The notes beneath the pieces are model-generated. The model searched no databases. It was not told the DNA's origin and saw nothing but the letters and a program-made list of their open reading frames with translations. This document shows, piece after piece, positions 53,826-62,539 of a stretch of DNA of 64,000 nt. The translations under genes and the position numbers were made by a program. Source of the stretch: Alteromonas sp. C1M14 (GTDB taxonomy: Bacteria; Pseudomonadota; Gammaproteobacteria; Enterobacterales; Alteromonadaceae); contig NZ_JAHKQF010000009.1 of assembly GCF_018860965.1 (NCBI RefSeq), positions 186,001 to 250,000 of the forward strand, read 5' to 3'. Within the stretch, counting starts at the first letter, position 1. Every line of letters starts with the position of its first letter.

Positions 53826-53850
53826 GTTTACGCTTAACAGGAGCATGCTT

Positions 53851-54144
53851 ATGAGTAACTTTAATCGGCGAGATTTTATTAAGTTGTCAGGGACATCACT
53901 GATCGGGATGACATTGGGCGGTGTTGCGCTAAAGGCTCAAGCTCAAGAAAAACTGTCTACCGATGATCCTACAGCCAAGACCCTGAAGTACACGCCGAAG
54001 TCCGAAGTAGCGGGAGCAGAATGTGCCAACTGCATGTATATTCAAGGTGAGGCAAGTGCAACACATCGCCCCTGTGCCATCTTCCCTGGCAAATTGGTTA
54101 ATGCCAATGGCTGGTGTAGCGCATGGGTAAAACGTCCAGGCTAA
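53851..54144 (+). CDS. high-potential iron-sulfur protein (HiPIP), Tat-exported
   Basis: 97 residues from ATG 53851 (AGGAG seven bases upstream). Tat signal 'NFNRRDFIKLSGTSLIGMTL' followed by the mature HiPIP with the four [4Fe-4S] ligands in C-x2-C-x13-C-x13-C spacing ('ECANCMYIQ', 'RPCAIFPGKLV', 'NGWCSAWVKR'). It is a periplasmic one-electron carrier. Its role in this organism is not shown; it has no oxidoreductase neighbour, and a Fur-like site precedes it. Confidence 0.93.
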   Translation: MSNFNRRDFIKLSGTSLIGMTLGGVALKAQAQEKLSTDDPTAKTLKYTPKSEVAGAECANCMYIQGEASATHRPCAIFPGKLVNANGWCSAWVKRPG

Positions 54145-54162
54145 TCAATTCCCTGTTGGGCA

Positions 54163-54190
54163 CGTCAGTGGAGCAGCTTGTCCACTGACG
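54163..54190. terminator. hairpin between convergent HiPIP and TPR genes
   Basis: CGTCAGTGGA (54163-54172) pairs perfectly with TCCACTGACG (54181-54190), 8-nt loop, no clear T-run. It lies 18 bp after the HiPIP stop and 12 bp past the TPR stop. Confidence 0.55.
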
Positions 54191-54202
54191 TTCAGCGCCC
54201 CC

Positions 54203-55573
54203 TTAGGAAGCGTTATTGACGATGTTCTCCAACGACTGAATATTACTAAGCAAATCGTTCCGACTTGGATTGTCTTTATAAACCTGCCTAAGTAGCGTCA
54301 ATGCTTCTGCATAACTGCGTTGATTGATGGCTATCTGCGCCCGCCCTAACACGGCTCGGGTCTTATAGTCGGGTAGGGCTTCTGCTCGAAGATAATACAT
54401 TTTCGCCCGTTCATCTTTATTCTGCTGTCGCAGCAAGCCTGCAAGGGTAAGCAGCGCATCACCATTAGCCGGTGAGGTCTTTAGCGCCGAAAGTAAGTAC
54501 TTTTGTGCATTGGTTATTTGCTGTTTAGCCATAGCTAAATTGGCTTTCATGACGTTTAACGCCGCCTTAGACGCACTGGAAAACGCCTCACTATGGCTAT
54601 CGCTAACCTCCACAAGCACAGACAAATTTTGCCAATCTTGATTAGCTACCAACCAGTTACCAATACTCAAAATGGCATCGCTACCATCTTTACCTGATGC
54701 CAATAAACTACCGGCATGGGTTTTCAACAATGTTACCGCGCGATGTGGACTTCCTGATCGTACGTGAAGTTTGGTTAGCATTACCAAATTAGCCACGTTC
54801 TTTTCACCCAGCGACACTGCCGTTTCCAAACTGCTAATTGCGGTCACATCGTCGCCGGCTTTCATGGCGATCTGACTTCTTTGCAACCATAAACGCCGAT
54901 CATCCGGTTGGGCAGCAAGCATCTCATCAGCCAAAGATCTCGCCTGAGGCAGGGCATCACTTGCAATCAGCGCAAACAAAAGGCCTTGTTTCCACTGGTT
55001 ATTATCAATATCCAGCATCATGGCATTTTGATAGGCGGCAATGGCACTGCGGGGGTGTTCGAGTTGTAAGTTTAAGTAACCAAGTTGCCCATACATCTGA
55101 CTATCTGTCATGCCTAAAATAAGGGCCTGCGAAAGATGTTCCCTCGCTTTTGCATAATTTTGTTCTAGCATGTAAATCATGCTCAACCCACGCTGTGCCG
55201 CAGGCATAGAAGGGCCTTTTTTTAACGCGGCGAGAAAGTGTTGCTTAGCTTGCTCGTTTTGTTTTGCACTTAAAAACACCTGCCCCATCATTTCGTGAAG
55301 CATAGGGCTTATTTGTTCTTGAGCCTTAGCAAAAGCATCAAACGCGGTTATCACCGCCGTGTAATTTTGTGCATCGAGATCTTTTTGGACCTGACTAAAA
55401 AACTCCCCCTCTTGTCGATTAACCCGCGGTCTCGCTGTGTCACCTAATGGCTGCTTTAACGTGAAAGACCAATTGGGCTCATCAAGACTTACCGTAACGC
55501 TGGCCAAGGATGATGGGCTTAAAAAAGCCACTAATACCAATAATAATCCGTAATTTTGTTTGAGTGCGTTCAT
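54203..55573 (-). CDS. tetratricopeptide-repeat protein of the TonB2 system
   Basis: 456 residues with a signal peptide ('LLVLVAFLSPSSLA-SV') and a long array of TPR-like helical pairs from about residue 60 to the end ('AQRGLSMIYMLEQNYAKAREHL', 'GQLGYLNLQLEHPRSAIAAYQNA'). In Vibrio and Alteromonadales TonB2 operons a TPR protein follows tonB and assists energy transfer in the periplasm. It starts one base after the tonB stop. It is the last gene of the transcript. Confidence 0.85.
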   Translation of the reverse strand: MNALKQNYGLLLVLVAFLSPSSLASVTVSLDEPNWSFTLKQPLGDTARPRVNRQEGEFFSQVQKDLDAQNYTAVITAFDAFAKAQEQISPMLHEMMGQVFLSAKQNEQAKQHFLAALKKGPSMPAAQRGLSMIYMLEQNYAKAREHLSQALILGMTDSQMYGQLGYLNLQLEHPRSAIAAYQNAMMLDIDNNQWKQGLLFALIASDALPQARSLADEMLAAQPDDRRLWLQRSQIAMKAGDDVTAISSLETAVSLGEKNVANLVMLTKLHVRSGSPHRAVTLLKTHAGSLLASGKDGSDAILSIGNWLVANQDWQNLSVLVEVSDSHSEAFSSASKAALNVMKANLAMAKQQITNAQKYLLSALKTSPANGDALLTLAGLLRQQNKDERAKMYYLRAEALPDYKTRAVLGRAQIAINQRSYAEALTLLRQVYKDNPSRNDLLSNIQSLENIVNNAS

Positions 55574-55574
55574 A

Positions 55575-56201
55575 TTATGCTTCTATCTCCACCGGCCAAA
55601 TAAATCTGGCTTTTACCGCCTCATGGGCTTTGTGTGGGGCAGTAAACTTACTGCCTCGTACAAAGCGGTGTATTTCTTTGTTAAGTTCATGATGAGGGTT
55701 ATCCAGAATGCTAATTAAGGTTACATCTCCCTTCTCATCAATTAACACATCCAGCTTTATCACCACCTTGTTAATGCCGCGGCGTTTCAACTTCTTAGGA
55801 AAGTGTATTTTTACGGGCGTCAATAACGTGGGTTTATCGTCTAATTCACCGAGTCCGTATGCCTCCCAATCAATTTCTGGGGCTTCCCATTGTGGCTGAC
55901 GCATGGCCACGTTAGGCATGTCCGGCTTATCAATGTCGATGGTAGGATCAATATGCATATCAGCCATAGACACAGCGGCACCAGCACCTTCTACTTGCAT
56001 ATTTACATCGGCTTGCTCTGTCACTTGCTGACTTTGTGGCGGCGGAGGTGGTGGCGGTTGTAACATGGCAATGTCTAGTTTACGTACCGTTAGTTCCGGG
56101 CTGTTATCGGCTGATAACATATAGCCAAGTGCAAGCACACCTAGCGATGCCCCCATTACGGCACCGCTTAACAGAAAAGCTGAAAGCTGTTGTTTCATCA
56201 T
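55575..56201 (-). CDS. tonB2: energy transducer TonB (TonB2 type)
   Basis: 208 residues. An N-terminal TM anchor (~8-30), a short proline-rich span ('LQPPPPPPPQSQQ') and a C-terminal TonB domain ('RGINKVVIKLDVLIDEKGDVTLISIL', 'VKARFIWPVEIE'). It connects the ExbB-ExbD motor to outer-membrane receptors. The short periplasmic linker is typical of TonB2-class proteins that work with TtpC. Confidence 0.9.
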   Translation of the reverse strand: MMKQQLSAFLLSGAVMGASLGVLALGYMLSADNSPELTVRKLDIAMLQPPPPPPPQSQQVTEQADVNMQVEGAGAAVSMADMHIDPTIDIDKPDMPNVAMRQPQWEAPEIDWEAYGLGELDDKPTLLTPVKIHFPKKLKRRGINKVVIKLDVLIDEKGDVTLISILDNPHHELNKEIHRFVRGSKFTAPHKAHEAVKARFIWPVEIEA

Positions 56202-56207
56202 TTATTC

Positions 56208-56615
56208 CTACATTTTCGCAGTGGCAATATTAACGTCAACAGCACCGGCCAGTTTGGCCGCATCAATCACTTCCACCAGCAACTCTGTGGGTACCATTTT
56301 ATCAACTTGCAGTACCACCGGCCGGTCTTCTTTCACCAGCAATTGCTCTACTGTGCCGCGCACCCCGGCCACCCCAATATTGGCCCCGTCGTACACCACC
56401 TCACCACTACTGGTAATGGCGATAAGAATAGACATCTGGTCAAGTTTCTGGGCAGAAATAGCTTGGGGTTTATCCACCTCAACGCCGGTTTCTTTTACAA
56501 ACACCGTAGAGACAATAAAAAAGATAAGCAGAATAAACACCACATCTAACAAGGGTGACATATCGATAGTCTGCATGGGCTGGGCTTCTAACCTGCGCTG
56601 TAATCTGCTAGCCAT
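56208..56615 (-). CDS. exbD2: biopolymer transporter ExbD
   Basis: 135 residues with one TM helix ('IDMSPLLDVVFILLIFFIVSTVF') carrying the essential Asp, and a periplasmic ExbD/TolR domain. It overlaps the exbB gene by eight bases. Part of the proton-driven motor. Confidence 0.94.
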   Translation of the reverse strand: MASRLQRRLEAQPMQTIDMSPLLDVVFILLIFFIVSTVFVKETGVEVDKPQAISAQKLDQMSILIAITSSGEVVYDGANIGVAGVRGTVEQLLVKEDRPVVLQVDKMVPTELLVEVIDAAKLAGAVDVNIATAKM

Positions 56616-56991
56616 GTGTGAGTATCTCCGATTGCGGCTGGGGCAACTGCCCTTTTACCCAGGTTAAACATAGCCAGCCGGGAATGGCCATAACGAGTCC
56701 AAGCTGAGTGGTAAATAAGGCATCGGCGATCCCTGCTGACACGATCTGACTGTCAGCTCCTTCGGTCATCATACCGGTGAAGCTGCCTTCTAACCCCATA
56801 ATGGTGCCTAACAGCCCCATTAGCGGCAACGCGCCAACCAGAACAGAAGGCAACATTAAAGGGGTCGATTCTATGGATTTTTCTGCGTGTTCAAACCGCG
56901 TAAAGTACAGCATCCAAATTTGCTGAAACGCAAACCAACCAACTATCACCATCGCCCAACATAGTGGGTTACCCATAAATAGCGTCATCAT
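56608..56991 (-). CDS. exbB2: small MotA/TolQ/ExbB proton-channel protein (ExbB2)
   Basis: 127 residues, short for ExbB. The proton-channel helices 'SVLVGALPLMGLLGTIMGLEGSF' and 'GIADALFTTQLGLVMAIPGWLCL' are present; the long N-terminal part of ExbB is missing, as is usual for ExbB2 partnered with TtpC. It overlaps ttpC by one base. Confidence 0.9.
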   Translation of the reverse strand: MMTLFMGNPLCWAMVIVGWFAFQQIWMLYFTRFEHAEKSIESTPLMLPSVLVGALPLMGLLGTIMGLEGSFTGMMTEGADSQIVSAGIADALFTTQLGLVMAIPGWLCLTWVKGQLPQPQSEILTHG

Positions 56992-58328
56992 TAACCTGCT
57001 CCCGCCGGATGCCCTGAGCTCATCAATCCCTCTTCGTTATTCTTGTCCTTCCTTTCTTCAGCGCCATGATTTGCTGTATCGTCATCGTCGCCACTGAGTA
57101 CCAGAGCAAAATTTTCCAATTCAGTGTAATACTGTCTGGCTTTTCGGCTTAATAGCGCATTTAAAATCAGGGCCGGAATGGCAACAATTAAGCCCAATTC
57201 TGTGGTCACCAATGCTTTGGCAATACCGCCAGAGATCACCTCAGGATCGCTGGAACCAAAAGAGGTCATCATCCGAAAGGTTTCTATCATGCCGCTGACG
57301 GTGCCTAGCAAGCCTAAAAGCGGTGCAACCGCGGCGGTAACCGCCACCGCGTTTATCCATTTATCCAGCTTTTGGCGGTCTTGCTGTAACTGAACAAACA
57401 ACTGATCGTCTCGCTCTCGGGTAGAGTTAGCCTGTTCTGTAATGGTTAACAAGGTCGCCTGCATGCCACTAAACTGCTCCCTCGCCGCACTGCCCGCCTG
57501 TAACAGCTTAGCGAGCATCGCTTTAGAACGTACGGGCACAACTTTAGGTAATCGAAGCAATTGCACAATTTTGACTACGCCAATAACAGTCGCAATGAAG
57601 GCAAACAGTAAAATAGGGACTACCCAAATACCGCCTTTCACCACATGTTCGATAACCCCTTCTTTGGCTGTCTCCCGGGTTAGCGCCCGCCCTAATGTAG
57701 GATCTAGCACTAGCCTATTCTGGTTATCCAACATCGTGGTAGCATACCCGCCCGGCAGCATGCCACTAGCCTGAAGACGGCCAGAAATCTGTTCTGCAAT
57801 GCCTACTTCATCTTGATGTTTAAACCAGGTCACCGGCCCTATGGTAAGTGCCTGTGCGTCGGCAAGTTCACCGTTGTTTAATACGAGGGTACTAACCTTC
57901 CAATCAGGTAATGCCGAGGTACGCTGGGCCGCATCCATAATTGCCGCCATTTTATCTACCGTCGCCATTTCATTAACGTCAGTAAAGCTTGTGCCTTGCT
58001 GCTGCAAAAAACGATTAAGTAGGTTTTGTTGATAAGTTTGCTGTTCTTTCCATTCTGATAGCCGGGCTTCAAGCTTGCTCAAACTCAAGGTTTTTTCGTC
58101 TGCTAGTCGACGTGCCACGGCGGTTTTTTCCCGCAGCGCAATCACCTCGCTTTCAAGTTGGCGTAAGGTTGAAGACAAAGCCATTCGCGCTTTAACAATA
58201 CGACTTTCGCTGCTATTTAATTGCTGCTTTGCCGTTTCAATTTTACTCACCATTGCCTGTTGCTGAGCCCAAGACGTCGGTGACAACATCACACCTACAA
58301 CACACAATAAAACAGAGAATAATTTCAT
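56991..58328 (-). CDS. ttpC: TtpC-like MotA/TolQ/ExbB protein with coiled-coil N-terminus
   Basis: 445 residues from ATG 58328; the open frame runs further upstream over the DUF3450 gene but the conserved signal peptide (MKLFSVLLCVVGVMLSPTSW) begins here, with GGAG nine bases before. A long periplasmic coiled coil (~25-140) is followed by three TM helices with the MotA/TolQ/ExbB domain ('ATAPLLGLLGTVSGMIETF'-like, 'GGIAKALVTTELGLIVAIPALIL'). TtpC is required by Vibrio TonB2 systems. It begins one base after the DUF3450 stop. Confidence 0.9.
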   Translation of the reverse strand: MKLFSVLLCVVGVMLSPTSWAQQQAMVSKIETAKQQLNSSESRIVKARMALSSTLRQLESEVIALREKTAVARRLADEKTLSLSKLEARLSEWKEQQTYQQNLLNRFLQQQGTSFTDVNEMATVDKMAAIMDAAQRTSALPDWKVSTLVLNNGELADAQALTIGPVTWFKHQDEVGIAEQISGRLQASGMLPGGYATTMLDNQNRLVLDPTLGRALTRETAKEGVIEHVVKGGIWVVPILLFAFIATVIGVVKIVQLLRLPKVVPVRSKAMLAKLLQAGSAAREQFSGMQATLLTITEQANSTRERDDQLFVQLQQDRQKLDKWINAVAVTAAVAPLLGLLGTVSGMIETFRMMTSFGSSDPEVISGGIAKALVTTELGLIVAIPALILNALLSRKARQYYTELENFALVLSGDDDDTANHGAEERKDKNNEEGLMSSGHPAGAG

Positions 58329-58329
58329 A

Positions 58330-59121
58330 TTAAAGATCTCCACCAGCAACGCTAGCCGGCGCATTAAACGGCAAAGGTAATGTGATAAATGCAGGTTGTT
58401 GACGACGCTCAAACACCGCAAGGGCCTGATTAATGGCTTCGCCGTTGTCATTACCATCAAAATGCCACGTCCATTTACCATCTATGGCATAACCGCTACC
58501 TGCCACCGTACCGTCGCTGTTAGCAAACCACGCCAATTGACTGCCTAAATACAGCTGCTTAACAACAATATCCTTACCTTCAGGGGTAGTAAGTACTTCT
58601 TCATTAACCGTGAGTTTGGTATCGAATTGGGATAACCGAGATAACTTAGCCAGCGTCACTTGGAGAATTTTTGACGGGTTATCGCCGTCTTCACCCGCAA
58701 GGGCGCCGTCTTCTTTATCCCAGGTAATTTGAAGCGGGGGTGGCAAACTGTCGTACAAGCTGTTTACTCGAGAAACCAACGACGTTAGCGCATTGGCCAC
58801 ATCTTCTTGCTGACTTTCCAAGGTATTTTGTTCTGCTAGCAAGGCGTTGCGACGCGCTTCCACATCGTCTTGAGAGTCAGTACTTTTTGCCAGAATAGAC
58901 TGCAACTGGGCCTTTTCTTTTTTAAGCAATGCAATACGCTGGCGAACCACAGGTTCCTGCTCTTGCCAGTCGAGTACCAGCTTTTGCTCCTGCGCTTCTA
59001 TCTGTAACCATTCACGGGTTAGGTTATCAACCTCATCGGTCACATTTGCCTTTACGTAGGGTATGGTTGCCAACATCAGGAGCAACCACACGCCAGTACG
59101 ACCCCAATTCATTTTCTTCAT
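58330..59121 (-). CDS. DUF3450 family periplasmic protein
   Basis: 263 residues with a signal peptide ('GVWLLLMLATIPYVKA-NV') and an extended coiled coil at about 35-110 ('LTREWLQIEAQEQKLVLDWQ', 'RIALLKKEKAQLQSIL'), then a small beta domain. DUF3450 genes are regularly the first gene of ttpC-exbB-exbD-tonB operons and the protein presumably partners with TtpC in the periplasm. It directly precedes ttpC. Confidence 0.92.
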   Translation of the reverse strand: MKKMNWGRTGVWLLLMLATIPYVKANVTDEVDNLTREWLQIEAQEQKLVLDWQEQEPVVRQRIALLKKEKAQLQSILAKSTDSQDDVEARRNALLAEQNTLESQQEDVANALTSLVSRVNSLYDSLPPPLQITWDKEDGALAGEDGDNPSKILQVTLAKLSRLSQFDTKLTVNEEVLTTPEGKDIVVKQLYLGSQLAWFANSDGTVAGSGYAIDGKWTWHFDGNDNGEAINQALAVFERRQQPAFITLPLPFNAPASVAGGDL

Positions 59122-59185
59122 TTATGCCTTCCTTTCACTACAAAAATCCGGCGCACCACCAGCGGTGGCACGTCGGTATGCCTTA

Positions 59186-61408
59186 TTAGAAGTGATAGGT
59201 TGCCGACAGCAACCAACTACGACCCGGCTCGTTGTATGTATTTGCACCTGCGTTTGTTTGTGTACCTTCTCGGTAGATCTCTTTATCCAAGAGGTTTTTC
59301 ACTGACAGGGTGAGATCTATATTTTGATAGGTATAAACGCTGTTTAAGTTAACGATGGTGTAGGCGTCACGCGGTTCAGGGTTCTCAATCACCGCGCCAC
59401 TACTACTGCTTAAATTAGGGCTATCTGTCTCACCATAATGCTGCGCGCTAGCAACCAGCTCCCAGCTTTCATTTACCTGCCATGAAAGCAGGGTGTTGAC
59501 GGTGTAATCCGGCACAATAGACAGTGGCTGCCCAGTGGCTTTGTCCTTCGATTCCAGCATCACAGTGGCGTTAGTTACCCACTCTAGATTGTCAGCAACC
59601 GGTACGGTCAACGACCCTTCTAACCCTTCGACCACCGCTTTTGGGGTATTCGACCAACGAAAAACCTGCACCAAAGCATCTTCGCTGGTTCCTTGCAAGA
59701 TCAAGTCGGGAGGATAATTACCTGTTATTATTTTATTTTTATAATCGTTGTGGAAGTAGGTTATGCCTGCCATGAGGCCGTTGTCGCCAGCGTAATTAAT
59801 TCCAATTTCCTTGTTCACCGACGTTTCGTGCTCTAAATCAGGATTACCCAGAATATTACAGCCTCCACCTAGGCTCTGATAATCCACAGGACAGCCATTG
59901 CCGTTAGTGGTATACACATAATTGGGATTTAATTGATACAGGTTGGGGGCCTTAAAAGCGCGGCTGATACCGGCTTGCACCGTCACGTTAGGCGTGGCCT
60001 GCCAACTGGAATTAAAACTGGGAGAGACATTGGTTCCCGCTTCACTGTGATGATCAATTCGTACACCCGGCGTTACCATTATGCTGTTGGTCAGCATGAT
60101 ATTGTCTTCAATATATACGCCAAACAATTCTGCGCTAGAGTGTGGATTTCGATTTTCAGGATCTATGTCAGTGCCGTCAATGACCACACCGTCAGCCACA
60201 TTGATGCCGCCTTGGAGGGAAGAGGGATCGTCCATTCTTTCGCCGCGGAATTCTGCACCTAGCGTCAAGGTTTGGTTTTTTCCAAACCAATCTACCGGGA
60301 TGTTCCATTCTGACTTTGCAGTGACGTTACGCAAAGTAATGGTTACCCTCTCTCCTTCGTCGGTGTTGATAACTCCCTCACCACCGCCAGCTAACCCTTC
60401 ACTTAAGCGGGTATTGTCTGTTTCTTCGTACTGAAGATAGGAAAAAGAATCTCCAAAATCGAACGCCCCGTAATGGGTTGCCGATAGGGTTTTACGGCGT
60501 ACCACATTGGTTTCTTCACCAATGTATAACTGGGTATTGCCGTTATCTACTCCCTGAAACGCGTTATCGCCAGCGTATTCATTACCTTGCCGGCTATACG
60601 CGGCTTCCAGTTCCCAAGTGTTTATATCGTTTTGATCAAAACGAAGTAACGAGCGTAAATCGATGTTTTCTACACCTTCTGCGCCCGCGGCCACGTTACT
60701 ACCTTCAACGGTATGTTCTCGGTTTAAATCTGGGGAATCCCCTTCTTGATCGTTATAATTAAGCACAGTACGGTGAGAAAGGCGTTCAGACAAAGGCCCG
60801 CTTAACACCACGTTTGCTCGGGTGTTACCGCCCTCTAATGAATTCTCAGGGATTTCCCCTTGCAGGGTAATGCTGCCTGCTGCCACATCCGGCTTTTTAG
60901 TGATGATATTAATAACACCACCTGATGCACCAGAACCATAACGAGCCGCCGCTGGGCCTCTTATCACTTCAATACTTTCAATCGCTTCAGGTGGTACCCA
61001 GTTACTATCGCCGCGGGTATTACGTTCTCCCGAGCGGCCCATTTTCACACTATTGCGAGACAGCACAGGCTTGCCATCGATAAGAATAAGGGTATTTTCT
61101 GGGCCCATGCCCCGAATGTCGATCTGACGGTTGTTACCGTACTGACCCGTACTGGAATTACCGGATAAGTTAATTCCCGGCATGGTTTTTACAAGCTCTG
61201 CAATATCGTTACTGACTGGGCGTCGTCTAAAATCCTCAGCGGTAATAATAGAGACACCTTGTGCTTGCTTTAGCTCTTGAGATGCAGCTTGAACCACGGT
61301 GATATCTAAGGTTTCCAAGCCGTTATCAGGTTGTGTTTGAGCCACAACATTGGCCGTCAAACCTGGGAACAAAGCAGAAAGCAGTACAATCTTACCTAAA
61401 TCAGGCAT
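59186..61408 (-). CDS. FepA/PfeA-family TonB-dependent siderophore receptor
   Basis: 740 residues. Signal peptide, TonB box region 'TLDITVVQAASQELKQ', then a plug almost diagnostic of ferric-enterobactin receptors: 'DIAELVKTMPGINLSGNSS', 'YGNNRQIDIRGMGPENTLIL', 'RGDSNWVPPEAIESIEVIRG'. The barrel ends in Phe (LSATYHF). It takes up a catecholate ferric siderophore. It lies 64 bp before the DUF3450-TtpC-TonB2 genes on the same strand and has a Fur box upstream, so receptor and motor are probably co-induced by iron starvation. Confidence 0.94.
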   Translation of the reverse strand: MPDLGKIVLLSALFPGLTANVVAQTQPDNGLETLDITVVQAASQELKQAQGVSIITAEDFRRRPVSNDIAELVKTMPGINLSGNSSTGQYGNNRQIDIRGMGPENTLILIDGKPVLSRNSVKMGRSGERNTRGDSNWVPPEAIESIEVIRGPAAARYGSGASGGVINIITKKPDVAAGSITLQGEIPENSLEGGNTRANVVLSGPLSERLSHRTVLNYNDQEGDSPDLNREHTVEGSNVAAGAEGVENIDLRSLLRFDQNDINTWELEAAYSRQGNEYAGDNAFQGVDNGNTQLYIGEETNVVRRKTLSATHYGAFDFGDSFSYLQYEETDNTRLSEGLAGGGEGVINTDEGERVTITLRNVTAKSEWNIPVDWFGKNQTLTLGAEFRGERMDDPSSLQGGINVADGVVIDGTDIDPENRNPHSSAELFGVYIEDNIMLTNSIMVTPGVRIDHHSEAGTNVSPSFNSSWQATPNVTVQAGISRAFKAPNLYQLNPNYVYTTNGNGCPVDYQSLGGGCNILGNPDLEHETSVNKEIGINYAGDNGLMAGITYFHNDYKNKIITGNYPPDLILQGTSEDALVQVFRWSNTPKAVVEGLEGSLTVPVADNLEWVTNATVMLESKDKATGQPLSIVPDYTVNTLLSWQVNESWELVASAQHYGETDSPNLSSSSGAVIENPEPRDAYTIVNLNSVYTYQNIDLTLSVKNLLDKEIYREGTQTNAGANTYNEPGRSWLLSATYHF

Positions 61409-61510
61409 AATTTTTCCTTGGTACTCATGTGTTTATAATTTGAAATGTGACGGTCGAAATGAATGGCGCAATGATTGCGCTCTTGTTGTGGGAGTAATTT
61501 AAACACATAC

Positions 61511-61535
61511 CTCAATGAGAATCATTATCATTGAT
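61511..61535. promoter_or_regulatory. Fur box upstream of the FepA-like receptor
   Basis: The stretch around AATGAGAATCATTATCATT contains two overlapping Fur 19-mers: the first (61511-61529) matches 15 of 19 and the second, shifted by 6 bp, 14 of 19 positions. It lies about 100 bp before the receptor start codon. Confidence 0.75.
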
Positions 61536-61600
61536 TATTATTTTTTTTCAATACTCTTTTTATAAAAAGTACACAACAAAACCCAAGGCAGGGAAAAATA

Positions 61601-62371
61601 TCAGTTTAACGAGGCAGAAACGGGACGATTATATAACTCTAATAAATCAACTAATTCAAAACGGTGAATGAGTTTTTCGTAATCACCGTTATCAATCATG
61701 TTTTTCAGTTCCCGATTGAAGGTTTCCCGCAGCAGGCGGTCGGGGATCACAACATGGTAGGGATTGGCAGGAAAGAGTTGGTGGATGTTAACCGTAGTGA
61801 GGTTATCCGGATCCAACTGTATTTTAAGCATTTGAAAAATATTATAATCCATTACAATGGAATCGACACTACCTAGCAGCAGCATTTTGACTTGCCGATG
61901 GTGATCGGCCATTTCCAAGTATCCAGAATGGGTTCTCACGGCCTCAGCGTAGCGTTCACCTAAAACGTTGGATGCAGTCTGAAACCCCACCAAGGTGTAG
62001 TTATTAAGGTCTTCAATGGAATTGATAATCACATTTCTGTCGGCCAACGAAATAACCACATTTTGATAAACCACATAAACATCGCTCAACCAGCTTTCTG
62101 GTAAATTAGCTTGGTTATCAAGGGATAAGGCCGCGTCCACACTTTGAGCTTTGATAAATCGAATAGAACGCCCCATGGGCACATATAACATATTCACTTT
62201 ATAACCGGCTGGTGCCAGTGCCGCTTTTATAACCTCTACCTCAAACCCAGTATCATCCTTTACAATAATATAAGGTGGTTTGTCTAACCCTGCCACAACA
62301 TCAACGGTCTGCGCTGAAGCGAAACCGATACAAAGTATAAACGTGCAGATAAAACCATAAATAGAGGTCAT
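61601..62371 (-). CDS. periplasmic substrate-binding protein, family 3
   Basis: 256 residues with a signal peptide (to 'GFASA-QT'). Family-3 pattern: 'LDKPPYIIVKDDTGFEVEVIKAAL', 'YVPMGRSIRFIKAQSVDAALSL', 'GSVDSIVMDYNIFQMLK', 'ELKNMIDNGDYEKLIHRF'. No ABC permease or ATPase nearby. Such orphans are frequent in Alteromonadales and may act as sensors. Ligand unknown. It is divergent from prmA. Confidence 0.82.
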   Translation of the reverse strand: MTSIYGFICTFILCIGFASAQTVDVVAGLDKPPYIIVKDDTGFEVEVIKAALAPAGYKVNMLYVPMGRSIRFIKAQSVDAALSLDNQANLPESWLSDVYVVYQNVVISLADRNVIINSIEDLNNYTLVGFQTASNVLGERYAEAVRTHSGYLEMADHHRQVKMLLLGSVDSIVMDYNIFQMLKIQLDPDNLTTVNIHQLFPANPYHVVIPDRLLRETFNRELKNMIDNGDYEKLIHRFELVDLLELYNRPVSASLN

Positions 62372-62539
62372 AAAAATCCTAGTAATTAGCTCTGTAAATT
62401 TAGCACCTCTTATCTGCTTAAAAAATTAGCTTTTAGACTAATAAAGCCGCAACTAAAATGGGTTTTATTGTCGTTCACTGGTAAAGTACGCCGTTTAAAG
62501 CTGACGCATTGTCATCGACCATTTTTCTCAAGGGTTTAC

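Noticed and set aside
58329..58481. N-terminal extension of the TtpC frame over the DUF3450 gene
   Set aside because: The extension is not hydrophobic or conserved in style, while a signal peptide and ribosome-binding site begin at 58328.
62468..62539. Upstream extension of the prmA frame
   Set aside because: PrmA proteins begin at the MSWIQL residue; the extra 24 codons are promoter-proximal non-coding sequence.
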